Source: Mycolicibacterium sp. CBMA 226
GTDB taxonomy: Bacteria; Actinomycetota; Actinomycetes; Mycobacteriales; Mycobacteriaceae
Assembly (NCBI RefSeq): GCF_009729075.1
Contig: NZ_VTGY01000034.1
Span: 1-53,051 of the forward strand
DNA length: 53,051 nucleotides
Direction of reading: 5' to 3'
Shown here: piece after piece, positions 1 to 7,463 of the stretch
How positions within the stretch are numbered: position 1 is the first letter of the stretch
How the letters are laid out: every line of letters starts with the position of its first letter
The notes under the pieces: generated by a model
The model's input: only the letters and a program-made list of their open reading frames with translations
What the model was told of the DNA's origin: nothing
Databases searched by the model: none
Program-made: the position numbers and the translations under genes

Positions 1-138
1 GTTCTGGTGGACCGGCTGCAGACGGTGCTCAAGGGGGCGGCGCTCGGCGACGCCGACATCGTGGTGCACCCCGTCGAGGCCCGCGCCGGCCGCCACCGGT
101 GGCCTGGTGCTCGCGCCGACGCGCTAGCAATCCACTGA
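1..138 (+). CDS. 3' end of an unidentified protein (partial)
   Basis: Frame 1 is open from the window edge to a TGA at 136-138 and gives the last 45 residues of a protein, including the stretch DADIVVHPVEAR. That stretch faintly recalls the cytosolic C-terminal domain of cation diffusion facilitators, but this is too little to name it. A strong terminator hairpin begins at the stop codon, which supports a real gene ending here. The start lies outside the window. Confidence 0.5.
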   Translation, partial: VLVDRLQTVLKGAALGDADIVVHPVEARAGRHRWPGARADALAIH

Positions 139-174
139 GAAGCCGGCAGCTGACCTTTCAGCTGTCGGCTTCTC
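137..174 (+). terminator. Strong hairpin terminator after the partial gene
   Basis: Inverted repeat with 17-nt arms, GAGAAGCCGGCAGCTGA and TCAGCTGTCGGCTTCTC, around a 4-nt loop (CCTT). The only imperfection is one G-U wobble. It starts on the TGA of the preceding gene. No U-tract follows, as is common for mycobacterial terminators. Confidence 0.8.
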
Positions 175-270
175 GGTATGTCCGCCGGCCCCCGTGAGGG
201 TGGTCCTGATAGCCCCAGTCTCGATTCTGCGGAATAGGCCGCGCGAGCGCCCCCGTTGTGCCAGCTGAGT

Positions 271-291
271 ATCGCTAGTTGAACTTAGCTT
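271..291 (+). promoter_or_regulatory. Candidate promoter/operator of the first CAR gene
   Basis: The imperfect palindrome GCTAGTTGAACTTAGC (274-289) overlaps a -10-like TAGCTT (286-291), about 35 nt before the chosen start. The segment starting ATCGCTAGTT closely matches ATCGTTAGTT upstream of the second CAR gene at a similar distance. The DNA shows the motif; regulator binding is inferred. Confidence 0.4.
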
Positions 292-325
292 GGCGCATCG
301 CGCCTTGACCCCGAAAGGCGCGACA

Positions 326-3300
326 ATGACCGACCCACGCTTTGCGGCACGCGACGAACGCCTGGCCACGCTCTACGCCACCGATCCCGATCTGCAGGCG
401 GCACGGCCGTCGTCTGCTGCCCAAGAGGCGGCACGGCGGCCGGGCACGCGGCTCACGGAAGCGCTCCGCATCTACATGGAGAGCTATGCCGATCGGCCGG
501 CTCTGGGCACGCGCGCCACGTCGGTCATACGGAATTCCGAGACGGGCCGGACGGAACAGCGGCTACTGCCTTCGTTCGACACCATCACTTACCGGCAGTT
601 GTGGCGCAATGTCACTGCGATCGCTGCTGATTGGAGTGCCGGCGCGGACCCGGTGCAAACGGGCGACTTCGTGGCCATCATCGGCTTTGCCAGTGCCGAG
701 TACCTGACGGTCGATCTCGTTGCCAATTACCTGGGGATGGTATCCGTTCCGCTGCAGCATAATTCGCCCGCGTCGCGACTGCTGCCGATCTTCGCCGAAA
801 CCGGACCGCGAGTGCTGGCGGTCAGCGCGGACTATTTGGATCTCGCCGTCGAGGGAGCGCTGAACACGCCTTCAGTGCGCCGGCTGACGGTATTCGACTA
901 CGACGACGAAGTCGACCCGCAACGGGAAGCATTGGCGCAGGCCCGGATCCGACTCGCAGAGCGGTCTGTGACCGTCGAAGTTCTGCCCGAAGTCGTCGCT
1001 CGTGGCCGCACACTTCCGGTACCGCCGGCCTTCGTGGGCGCCGATGACCAGCGGCTGGCGATGATCCTGTACACCTCGGGTAGCACCGGTGCGCCCAAGG
1101 GCGCCATGTGGACCGAGTACATGCTGACGAAGCTGTGGACCAGTGAGAACTTCGCCGATGGCGACATTCCGGTTCGCAGCGTGAACTTCATGCCGCTCAA
1201 CCACGTCGGCGGTCGGATCACCCTGGTGGGTGCGTTCCAGGCCGGTGGCACAAGCTATTTCGTGCCGGAAAGTGATCTCTCCACGTTATTCGAGGACTGG
1301 CAGCTGGTCCGTCCCACTCAGCTGTCGGCGGTTCCCCGCGTTATCGACATGCTCTACCAGCGCTACCAGACCCGGGTCGACATCCTGCACAGTGCGGGCG
1401 AGAGTATCGAGGCGGCCGAGTCGATAGCGAAAATCGAACTGCGCGAGGACGTTCTCGGTGGCCGCGTGCTCAACGGCTTCATCGGCACCGCGCCGCTGTC
1501 ACCGGAAATGCGGGCTTTCGCCGACGCCACCATAGAAGCGCCGCTCTACGACGTCTATGGCGCCACCGAGGTGGGTGGGGTAACCCGCGACGGTGTCGTC
1601 ACCAGGCCACCGGTGCTCGACTACAAGCTGGTCGATGTGCCCGAGCTCGGTTACTTCCGCACCGATCGCCCCTTCCCGCGCGGTGAGCTGCTGGTGAAGT
1701 CGACGACGGCCATGCCGGGTTACTACAAGCGGCCGGATGTCACCGCAGAGGTGTTCGATGCCGACGGGTACTACCGTACGGGCGATGTGATGGCCGAGGT
1801 GGCAACCGATCACCTGGTGTACGTCGACCGCCGCAACAACGTCCTCAAGCTTGCGCAGGGAGAGTTCGTCGCGGTATCGAATCTGGAGGCCGTCTACGCG
1901 GGCGCTCCGCTGGTGCGGCAGATTTTCGTCTACGGCAACAGTCAGCGCTCCTCGCTGTTGGCCGTGATTGTGCCGACCGATGACGCTGTCGCCCGTTACC
2001 CCGACCGGGACGCCCTCAAGAGTGCGCTGCACGATTCCCTGCGGGCTACTGCTCGCACTGCCGAGCTGCAGTCCTACGAGGTGCCGGCCGACTTCCTCGT
2101 CGAAAGCGACCCCTTCACCACCGACAACGGTTTGCTGTCTGGTGTCGGGAAACTGTTGCGGCCCAGGCTGAAAGAGCACTACGGCGAGCGGCTCGAGCTG
2201 CTCTACACCGAGCTGTCCCAGGCCCGCACCGATGAGTTGCGGGCGTTGCACGCGGCGGCGCAGAGCCAACCGGTGCTCGACACTGTCGCCCGTGCGGCGC
2301 AAGTGCTGCTCGGACTGCCCGGCATCGCACCCGCTGCCGATGAACACTTCACCGACCTCGGTGGTGATTCACTGTCCGCACTCAGCTTTTCGAACCTGCT
2401 GGGCGAGGTGTTCGGGGTAGAGGTGCCGGTCGGTGTCATCATCGGGCCGTCGGCAGATCTTGCGGCGCTGGCCGCGTACGTCGAATCCGAACTCGCATCC
2501 GGTGGCACCCGGCCCACCGCGAGCAGTGTGCACGGTGCCGATGCCACGACCGTCGCGGCGGCAGACCTGACGCTGGACAAGTTCATCGACGAAGCCACAT
2601 TGCAGGCATCCCGGACGGCGCTGCCTGCCACAGACCGCGTGCAGACTGTCCTATTGACCGGGGCCAACGGCTACCTCGGTCGTTTCCTGGCACTGGAGTG
2701 GCTGGAGCGACTGTCGGCGACCGGTGGCCGGCTGATCGCGCTGCTGCGTGGCGACGATGTCGAGTCCGCGCGGGCCCGTCTGGCGCAGGTGTTCGACTCC
2801 GACCCAGAGCTTTCCGAGAGATTCCGGGAGTTGGCCGCGGACCGCCTCGAGGTGATCCCCGGCGATATCGGCGAACCGAATCTCGGCCTCGACGACGCGA
2901 CGTGGCGCCGGCTGGCGCACGAGGTCGACATGATCGTGCACCCGGCCGCGCTGGTCAACCATGTCCTGCCGTACGGACAACTATTCGGTCCCAATGTCGT
3001 TGGTACAGCCGAAGTCATTCGGTTGGCGATCAGCGTGCGGATCAAGCCGGTGACCTACTTGTCAACCGTCGCAGTGGCGATGACGGAGCCTGACTTCACC
3101 GAGGACGGCGACATCCGGATCGTCAGCGCAAAGCGGGCCCTCGACGAGGGATACGCCAACGGTTACGCCAACAGCAAGTGGGCCGGCGAGGTGTTGTTGC
3201 GCGAGGCGCACGACGTGTCCGGTCTGCCGGTGAGCGTCTTCCGCTCCGATTTGATCCTGGCGCACAGCCGATTTGCCGGCCAGGTCAACATCCCCGACGC

Positions 3301-3823
3301 ATTCACCCGACTGTTGGTCAGCTTGCTGTCCACCGGGCTCGCGCCGCGCACCTTCTATGCCGAGGACGGCTCAGGTGAGCGCCCGCGGGCCCATTACGAC
3401 GGACTCCCAAGTGATTTCGTGGCTGAGGCGATCACCACGATCGGTGCTGGCAATCTCGACGGATTCCATTCCTACGACGTGATGAACCCCCACGACGATG
3501 GTGTCTCGCTCGACGTGATCGTGGACTGGCTGGTCGACGAAGGTGAGTCGATCACCAGGGTGTATGACCACGCCGACTGGGTGTCCCGATTCGAACGCGC
3601 ATTGCGGAGCCTGCCGGAGGAGCAGCGTCAACGCTCGGTACTGGCACTGCTCGATTCCTATCGCGAGCCCGAACGGCCACTGCGAGGTGCGGTCGCGCCG
3701 ACCGACGTATTCCGCACTGCGGTGCAGAACGCGAAGATCGGTGCAGCGCAGGATATCCCGCACATCACCGTCGAGTTGATCCGCAAGTATCTGGCCGACT
3801 TCAAGCAGCTCGGACTGGTGTAG
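326..3823 (+). CDS. car: Carboxylic acid reductase, Nocardia-type (CAR 1)
   Basis: Predicted to reduce carboxylic acids to aldehydes with ATP and NADPH. Its 1165 residues give the standard adenylation-carrier-reductase order. Visible are the adenylation motif YTSGSTGAPKG near residue 250, GGDSL with the phosphopantetheine serine near 682, the Rossmann motif TGANGYLG near 777, and the reductase Y-x3-K in GYANSKW near 945-949. ATG 326 is preferred over the upstream in-frame TTG at 290 because GAAAGG lies just before it. Features such as GKLLRP and VHPAALVNHV resemble the Nocardia iowensis enzyme more than mycobacterial FadD9. The PMSH-type motif reads PLNHVGGR here, and PMSHMMGR and PMSHVMGR in the two paralogues. 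An unknown gene and a zinc alcohol dehydrogenase follow closely. Confidence 0.93.
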   Translation: MTDPRFAARDERLATLYATDPDLQAARPSSAAQEAARRPGTRLTEALRIYMESYADRPALGTRATSVIRNSETGRTEQRLLPSFDTITYRQLWRNVTAIAADWSAGADPVQTGDFVAIIGFASAEYLTVDLVANYLGMVSVPLQHNSPASRLLPIFAETGPRVLAVSADYLDLAVEGALNTPSVRRLTVFDYDDEVDPQREALAQARIRLAERSVTVEVLPEVVARGRTLPVPPAFVGADDQRLAMILYTSGSTGAPKGAMWTEYMLTKLWTSENFADGDIPVRSVNFMPLNHVGGRITLVGAFQAGGTSYFVPESDLSTLFEDWQLVRPTQLSAVPRVIDMLYQRYQTRVDILHSAGESIEAAESIAKIELREDVLGGRVLNGFIGTAPLSPEMRAFADATIEAPLYDVYGATEVGGVTRDGVVTRPPVLDYKLVDVPELGYFRTDRPFPRGELLVKSTTAMPGYYKRPDVTAEVFDADGYYRTGDVMAEVATDHLVYVDRRNNVLKLAQGEFVAVSNLEAVYAGAPLVRQIFVYGNSQRSSLLAVIVPTDDAVARYPDRDALKSALHDSLRATARTAELQSYEVPADFLVESDPFTTDNGLLSGVGKLLRPRLKEHYGERLELLYTELSQARTDELRALHAAAQSQPVLDTVARAAQVLLGLPGIAPAADEHFTDLGGDSLSALSFSNLLGEVFGVEVPVGVIIGPSADLAALAAYVESELASGGTRPTASSVHGADATTVAAADLTLDKFIDEATLQASRTALPATDRVQTVLLTGANGYLGRFLALEWLERLSATGGRLIALLRGDDVESARARLAQVFDSDPELSERFRELAADRLEVIPGDIGEPNLGLDDATWRRLAHEVDMIVHPAALVNHVLPYGQLFGPNVVGTAEVIRLAISVRIKPVTYLSTVAVAMTEPDFTEDGDIRIVSAKRALDEGYANGYANSKWAGEVLLREAHDVSGLPVSVFRSDLILAHSRFAGQVNIPDAFTRLLVSLLSTGLAPRTFYAEDGSGERPRAHYDGLPSDFVAEAITTIGAGNLDGFHSYDVMNPHDDGVSLDVIVDWLVDEGESITRVYDHADWVSRFERALRSLPEEQRQRSVLALLDSYREPERPLRGAVAPTDVFRTAVQNAKIGAAQDIPHITVELIRKYLADFKQLGLV

Positions 3824-3827
3824 CGGC

Positions 3828-4331
3828 ATGAACACCGAATTCCGCGTCGTGTGGGCCACGCTGTCGGACCCGGGCGCAGACGGAGACCCACGTCGCCGCC
3901 ACGTCGATCTGGCCCCAGCCGTCTACGACCTGGACATCAGTCCTACGCTCGGAGCCCGTGGACTGACCGCCGACGAGGCGCCGACCGACTTCGCTGAATA
4001 CCTCGGCACCGTCGCTTCCGACATGCAGTCGCTGCGGGAACAGATCGTCGACCGGTACGCGACGGAATGGCGCACCAAGCTTTCCGATCCAAACGCCGCA
4101 ACGTCTTTCAGCGGCGACCGGACCAGGCCGGAACTCAGCGACCTCTACGTGCGCCTGCTCGTGGACCTTGCCGACAAGCACCCAGAATTTCTGGCCAACA
4201 TGGTCGCATCGGTTCTGGCGGAGAGCATTCAGTCTGCCGCGGAGCATCCGGAACGTTCTCGTAGATCGTGGGGGCAGGTCCCCGGCGATCGGCAAAACGT
4301 GGTACCTGTCGACCAGGATCAGCAAGACTGA
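3828..4331 (+). CDS. Unknown 167-residue protein between CAR and alcohol dehydrogenase
   Basis: I do not recognise this family. The ORF starts 4 nt after the CAR 1 stop and ends 33 nt before the alcohol dehydrogenase start, so co-transcription is likely. The protein is soluble and acidic, with no signal peptide or membrane segment. Its middle (residues about 60-150) is predicted helical and includes the stretch DLYVRLLVDLADKHPEFLA. The last 30 residues are polar and low in complexity (ending VDQDQQD), and an overlapping frame is also open there, so a 3' frameshift relative to homologues is possible. Confidence 0.6.
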   Translation: MNTEFRVVWATLSDPGADGDPRRRHVDLAPAVYDLDISPTLGARGLTADEAPTDFAEYLGTVASDMQSLREQIVDRYATEWRTKLSDPNAATSFSGDRTRPELSDLYVRLLVDLADKHPEFLANMVASVLAESIQSAAEHPERSRRSWGQVPGDRQNVVPVDQDQQD

Positions 4332-4364
4332 CGGGTGAGTTCGACAATCGAGAGGCGGGGCAAA

Positions 4365-5414
4365 GTGCAGACCACGATCATCCACGGGCCGGGCGATATC
4401 CGATTCGAGGAGCGCCCCGATCCCACGATTCAGGCACCGGGCGACGCCGTGGTCCGGGTGGTGCGGACCTGCGTGTGCGGTTCGGACCTGTGGCCGTACC
4501 GCGGGGTGGCGCCGACGAATGCACCGCACCCGATCGGGCATGAATTCATCGGGGTCGTGGAAGCCATCGGCGCCGACGTCAAGGACGTTCGGGTCGGGGA
4601 TTTCGTCATCTCGCCGTTCACCGACAGCGACGGCACCTGCGTGCACTGTCGCAACGGCATCACCACGTCGTGCGTCAACTTCGGTGTCTGGGGCGGCACC
4701 ACCCGAACCGGCGAGCCGCTCGATGGGGCTCAAGGGCAGTACGTCAGGGTGCCCTTCGCCGACGGCACCCTCTTCAAGGTGCCGGAATCGCCGGACGCGG
4801 AGCAGTACCCGCACCTGTTGACCCTCGCCGACGTGATGTCCACCGGTCATCACGCCGCTCGAGCGGCGAATGTGCACCCGGGCGCCACCGTCGTGGTCGT
4901 GGGTGACGGCGCGGTCGGGCTGTGTGGGGTGCTCGCGTCGAAACGCCTTGGTGCGGAACGGATCATCGCGATGTCGCGGCATGAGGATCGGCAGCGCCTG
5001 GCCCGCGACTTCGGAGCGACGGACATCGTCGCCGAACGCGGCGACGACGGGATCGCGGCGATCGAGGAACTGCTCGGCGGTATAGGTGCCGACTCTGTGC
5101 TGGAGTGCGTCGGCACCAAGGATTCGATGCGGCAGGCACTCGGCGCGGTCCGCCCCGGTGGCCATCTCGGGTTCGTCGGAGTACCCGCCGGCGCGCCCGA
5201 ATTGCCGATGCGGCAACTGTTCAACACGAACATCCACGTCGCGGGCGGGATGGCCACCGTGCGTCCGTATCTCGACGAGCTGCTGCCCGACGTCCTGTCC
5301 GGGGCCATCGAGCCGGGCCGGGTGTTCGATCTGGCACTGCCACTCGCTCAGGTGGCCGACGCCTATACGGCGATGGACCAGCGCACGGCCATCAAGGTTC
5401 TGCTCGAGCCCTGA
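4365..5414 (+). CDS. Zinc-dependent alcohol dehydrogenase
   Basis: Medium-chain dehydrogenase of 349 residues that probably interconverts an alcohol and an aldehyde with NAD(P). The catalytic zinc region CVCGSDLW is near residue 36 and GHEF near 58. The structural zinc loop DGTCVHCRNGITTSC has three cysteines with Asp in the first place, a known variant. The Rossmann motif GDGAVG is near 180. GTG 4365 is preferred over in-frame GTG 4335 because GAGGCGGGG precedes it and MQTTIIHGPG is a typical family start. It lies downstream of CAR 1 and may take CAR-derived aldehydes to alcohols (inference). It converges without a gap on the SDR gene. Confidence 0.88.
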   Translation: MQTTIIHGPGDIRFEERPDPTIQAPGDAVVRVVRTCVCGSDLWPYRGVAPTNAPHPIGHEFIGVVEAIGADVKDVRVGDFVISPFTDSDGTCVHCRNGITTSCVNFGVWGGTTRTGEPLDGAQGQYVRVPFADGTLFKVPESPDAEQYPHLLTLADVMSTGHHAARAANVHPGATVVVVGDGAVGLCGVLASKRLGAERIIAMSRHEDRQRLARDFGATDIVAERGDDGIAAIEELLGGIGADSVLECVGTKDSMRQALGAVRPGGHLGFVGVPAGAPELPMRQLFNTNIHVAGGMATVRPYLDELLPDVLSGAIEPGRVFDLALPLAQVADAYTAMDQRTAIKVLLEP

Positions 5415-6149
5415 TCAGGCCGGCAGGACCAAGTGGTCGGCGCCGCCGACATACACGGTGTCACGTAGGTCGCGGCCGGTGGCGGCGGTGGTGATGGCGG
5501 TGGCGAATTCTTCGATGGTCGGCAGTGGTCCTCGACTGCGGCGTGCGCCGACGGCCCCGGGATCGCGACGTTCGTACAGCCGGGCGATGATCGTGCCTTC
5601 GATCATGTCGCCGGAGACGATGGTGAATCCGATTCGGCACCGGTCGAATTCGGGCCGGAGTGTGCGCAGTGCGTCCTCGCCGGCGCGCTTGCTGGCGGCG
5701 ATCGGGGCGTACTCGTCGGGCACCGGCAGACGCGGATAGCAATGGGCCTCGTGGCTCGTGACGAACACGATCTGGCCACCGGCCGGCATCAGCGGGAGAG
5801 CCAGGTCGACCAGCCGCAGCTGAGCATCGCGGTTCAGGCGCATCGCGTAGTCGGGGGCGGCGCCGAATTCCAGGCCGCCCGACGCGTTGAGCACCAGCAT
5901 GTCCAGCCGCCCGAACCGGCTGTCGATCCGGTCGATCATGGCTTTGGCGGCCGCGGGATCGGACACGTCGGCGCCCAGCGCGGAGGCCTGCCCGCCGGCG
6001 GCACGGATGCTGTCGACGACGGTGTTGGCGCGCTTTACCTTCTCCCGGTAGTTGACCAGGACATGGGTGTCGGGTCCGGCCAGCTGCTGGGCCACGGCGG
6101 CGCCGATGCCGCGGGATGCGCCGGTGACGAGAGCGATCCTGGGGTGCAT
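5415..6149 (-). CDS. SDR-family oxidoreductase
   Basis: Short-chain dehydrogenase of 244 residues with N-terminal cofactor motif TGASRGIG (residues 9-16) and an NASGG segment matching the NNAG region. The usual Y-x3-K is altered: the segment reads DEYAPIAASKRAGE, placing the only nearby tyrosine seven residues before the lysine, and the catalytic-type serine is in TSHEAH. This may be a subfamily trait. The substrate is unknown. A -10 element 7 nt before the ATG suggests a leaderless mRNA. Confidence 0.85.
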   Translation of the reverse strand: MHPRIALVTGASRGIGAAVAQQLAGPDTHVLVNYREKVKRANTVVDSIRAAGGQASALGADVSDPAAAKAMIDRIDSRFGRLDMLVLNASGGLEFGAAPDYAMRLNRDAQLRLVDLALPLMPAGGQIVFVTSHEAHCYPRLPVPDEYAPIAASKRAGEDALRTLRPEFDRCRIGFTIVSGDMIEGTIIARLYERRDPGAVGARRSRGPLPTIEEFATAITTAATGRDLRDTVYVGGADHLVLPA

Positions 6150-6156
6150 GACACCG

Positions 6157-6162
6157 ACCGTA
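6157..6162 (-). promoter_or_regulatory. -10 element of the SDR gene (leaderless)
   Basis: On the minus strand TACGGT fits TANNNT and ends 7 nt before the ATG at 6149, the spacing of mycobacterial leaderless promoters. The DNA upstream (6165-6210) is conspicuously AT-rich for this genome. Confidence 0.5.
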
Positions 6163-6369
6163 CCTCAAACTTAAGAAAAATAAGAGAGAACTAAGGTTTT
6201 AATAAGTTCGGTTGGCGCGTCGGGGGTGTCGCTTGTCGCCGAGCGTGCGGGCCGACGAGGCGACACGCCGAGTCCGGTCGCGCCAAGGGCCACGCTCGGT
6301 GGAGCGGGCCATCGATCGGTATGTGGGTGAACGCTCGGCCGGCGAGTGGGACAGATAGTCCCGCTCGAC

Positions 6370-6375
6370 TACCCT
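6370..6375 (+). promoter_or_regulatory. -10 element before a 20-codon leader ORF
   Basis: TACCCT fits TANNNT and lies 6 nt before GTG 6382, so transcription would start at or next to that GTG. It is placed to drive the leader peptide and the DMT transporter. The rest of 6163-6369 shows no convincing gene. Confidence 0.45.
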
Positions 6376-6381
6376 TTGGGC

Positions 6382-6444
6382 GTGATGTTTCCGGTGAGGG
6401 CTGTGGCGCCGTACGCGGCCACGCTGATCGGATCCCTCCGTTGA
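6382..6444 (+). CDS. Putative leaderless 20-residue leader peptide
   Basis: GTG 6382 opens a frame reading MMFPVRAVAPYAATLIGSLR and stops at TGA 6442-6444. The stop overlaps TTG 6441, the likely start of the transporter, in a TTGA junction. The -10 element 6 nt upstream makes the GTG a good leaderless start. It could couple or attenuate translation of the transporter. No homologue is recognised. Confidence 0.4.
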   Translation: MMFPVRAVAPYAATLIGSLR

Positions 6445-7364
6445 TCCAACACGGACTGGTGGTGCTGTTCGCACTCTGCGCGGCCGTGTGTGCGGCCGTC
6501 GGCATCGTCGTGCGTCAGCGCGCGACCATTGACGTGCCGCAGGAACACGGCGTCAGCGTCGTCATGCTGTCGACGTTGCTGAGCCGGCGACTGTGGTGGG
6601 CGGGGACCGGTGCTGCCGTCGCGGGCTACGCCTTCCAGGCCCTGGCGCTGGCGCACGGATCGCTGCTGTTGGTGCAGCCGCTGCTGGTCTCGGCCCTGCT
6701 GTTCGCGCTGCCGCTGAGTGCGCATCAGGCTCACCGCCGGGTGACCCGCGGTGAGTGGCTGTGGGCGGGACTGCTGACCATCGGGCTGGCCGGATTCGTC
6801 GTGCTGGCCCGGCCTGAGCGCGACGAGCACCTGGCTTCACCAGGGGTTATCGTGCTGGTTGCCGCGGTCTGTGCGGCGATCATCGTCAGCTGCGTGCTGG
6901 TCGCGGTCCGCTGCAGCGGCTGGGGGCGCGCTGTTCTGCTGGCTGTCGGCGTCGGTGTGCTGTTCGGCGTCGTCGCCGTGGTCACCAAGATCTTCATGGC
7001 GGTTCTGCAGGACCGCGGTTGGCTGGGCCTGCTAACCACGCCGGCGCCATACCTGCTTGTCATCCTGGGCGCGGTGGCGACCGTGCTGCAGCAGTCCGCG
7101 TTCCATGCGGGGGCGCTCCAGACGTCGGTCCCGACGATGCTCGTTCTGGAGCCCGTGGTGGCCGTCGTCCTCGGTGCGCTGGTGCTGGGGGAGGGCTTCG
7201 ATACGACCGGGGTCGAGGCTGCGGCGCTCGTCGCGTCCATCGGCGCCATGGCGGCGGCAACGATCGCACTCGGCCGGGACGAAGGCGCGTACGAAACGCA
7301 GGCGGGCGCGAAGGTGGCCCTGCCGGCCGCGCCTCCGCAGGTGCAACCGACCTCCGAGCGCTGA
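6441..7364 (+). CDS. DMT-superfamily (EamA-like) integral membrane transporter
   Basis: About 307 residues with nine or ten hydrophobic segments and a short polar tail, like drug/metabolite transporters. The first segment follows the TTG start at once (MIQHGLVVLFALCAAVCA). The frame is open back to 6321, but residues encoded before 6441 are hydrophilic and resemble untranslated leader, so TTG 6441 is preferred. The substrate is unknown. Its start overlaps the stop of a possible leader peptide. Its place between CAR genes allows a link to acid or aldehyde export, but nothing in the sequence shows this. Confidence 0.75.
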   Translation: MIQHGLVVLFALCAAVCAAVGIVVRQRATIDVPQEHGVSVVMLSTLLSRRLWWAGTGAAVAGYAFQALALAHGSLLLVQPLLVSALLFALPLSAHQAHRRVTRGEWLWAGLLTIGLAGFVVLARPERDEHLASPGVIVLVAAVCAAIIVSCVLVAVRCSGWGRAVLLAVGVGVLFGVVAVVTKIFMAVLQDRGWLGLLTTPAPYLLVILGAVATVLQQSAFHAGALQTSVPTMLVLEPVVAVVLGALVLGEGFDTTGVEAAALVASIGAMAAATIALGRDEGAYETQAGAKVALPAAPPQVQPTSER

Positions 7365-7403
7365 TGTAATTGGTGTGGTTTGTCCCACAGCCAGTTCAGG
7401 CAT

Positions 7404-7423
7404 ATCGTTAGTTTTGCTAACGT
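7404..7423 (+). promoter_or_regulatory. Palindromic operator/promoter of the second CAR gene
   Basis: CGTTAG-TTTTG-CTAACG (7406-7422) is a perfect 6-bp inverted repeat overlapping a -10-like TAACGT (7418-7423). Its left part, ATCGTTAGTT, matches the segment upstream of CAR 1 at one mismatch, and both lie 55-60 nt before their ATG. A common repressor is a reasonable inference. Confidence 0.45.
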
Positions 7424-7463
7424 TGTATTTGGCGACGCTGGTGAACTATTTGATGAGGTTGTT

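Noticed and set aside
3801..5237. 478-codon open frame opposite the unknown gene and the alcohol dehydrogenase
   Set aside because: The plus-strand genes have clear family motifs; this frame has none.
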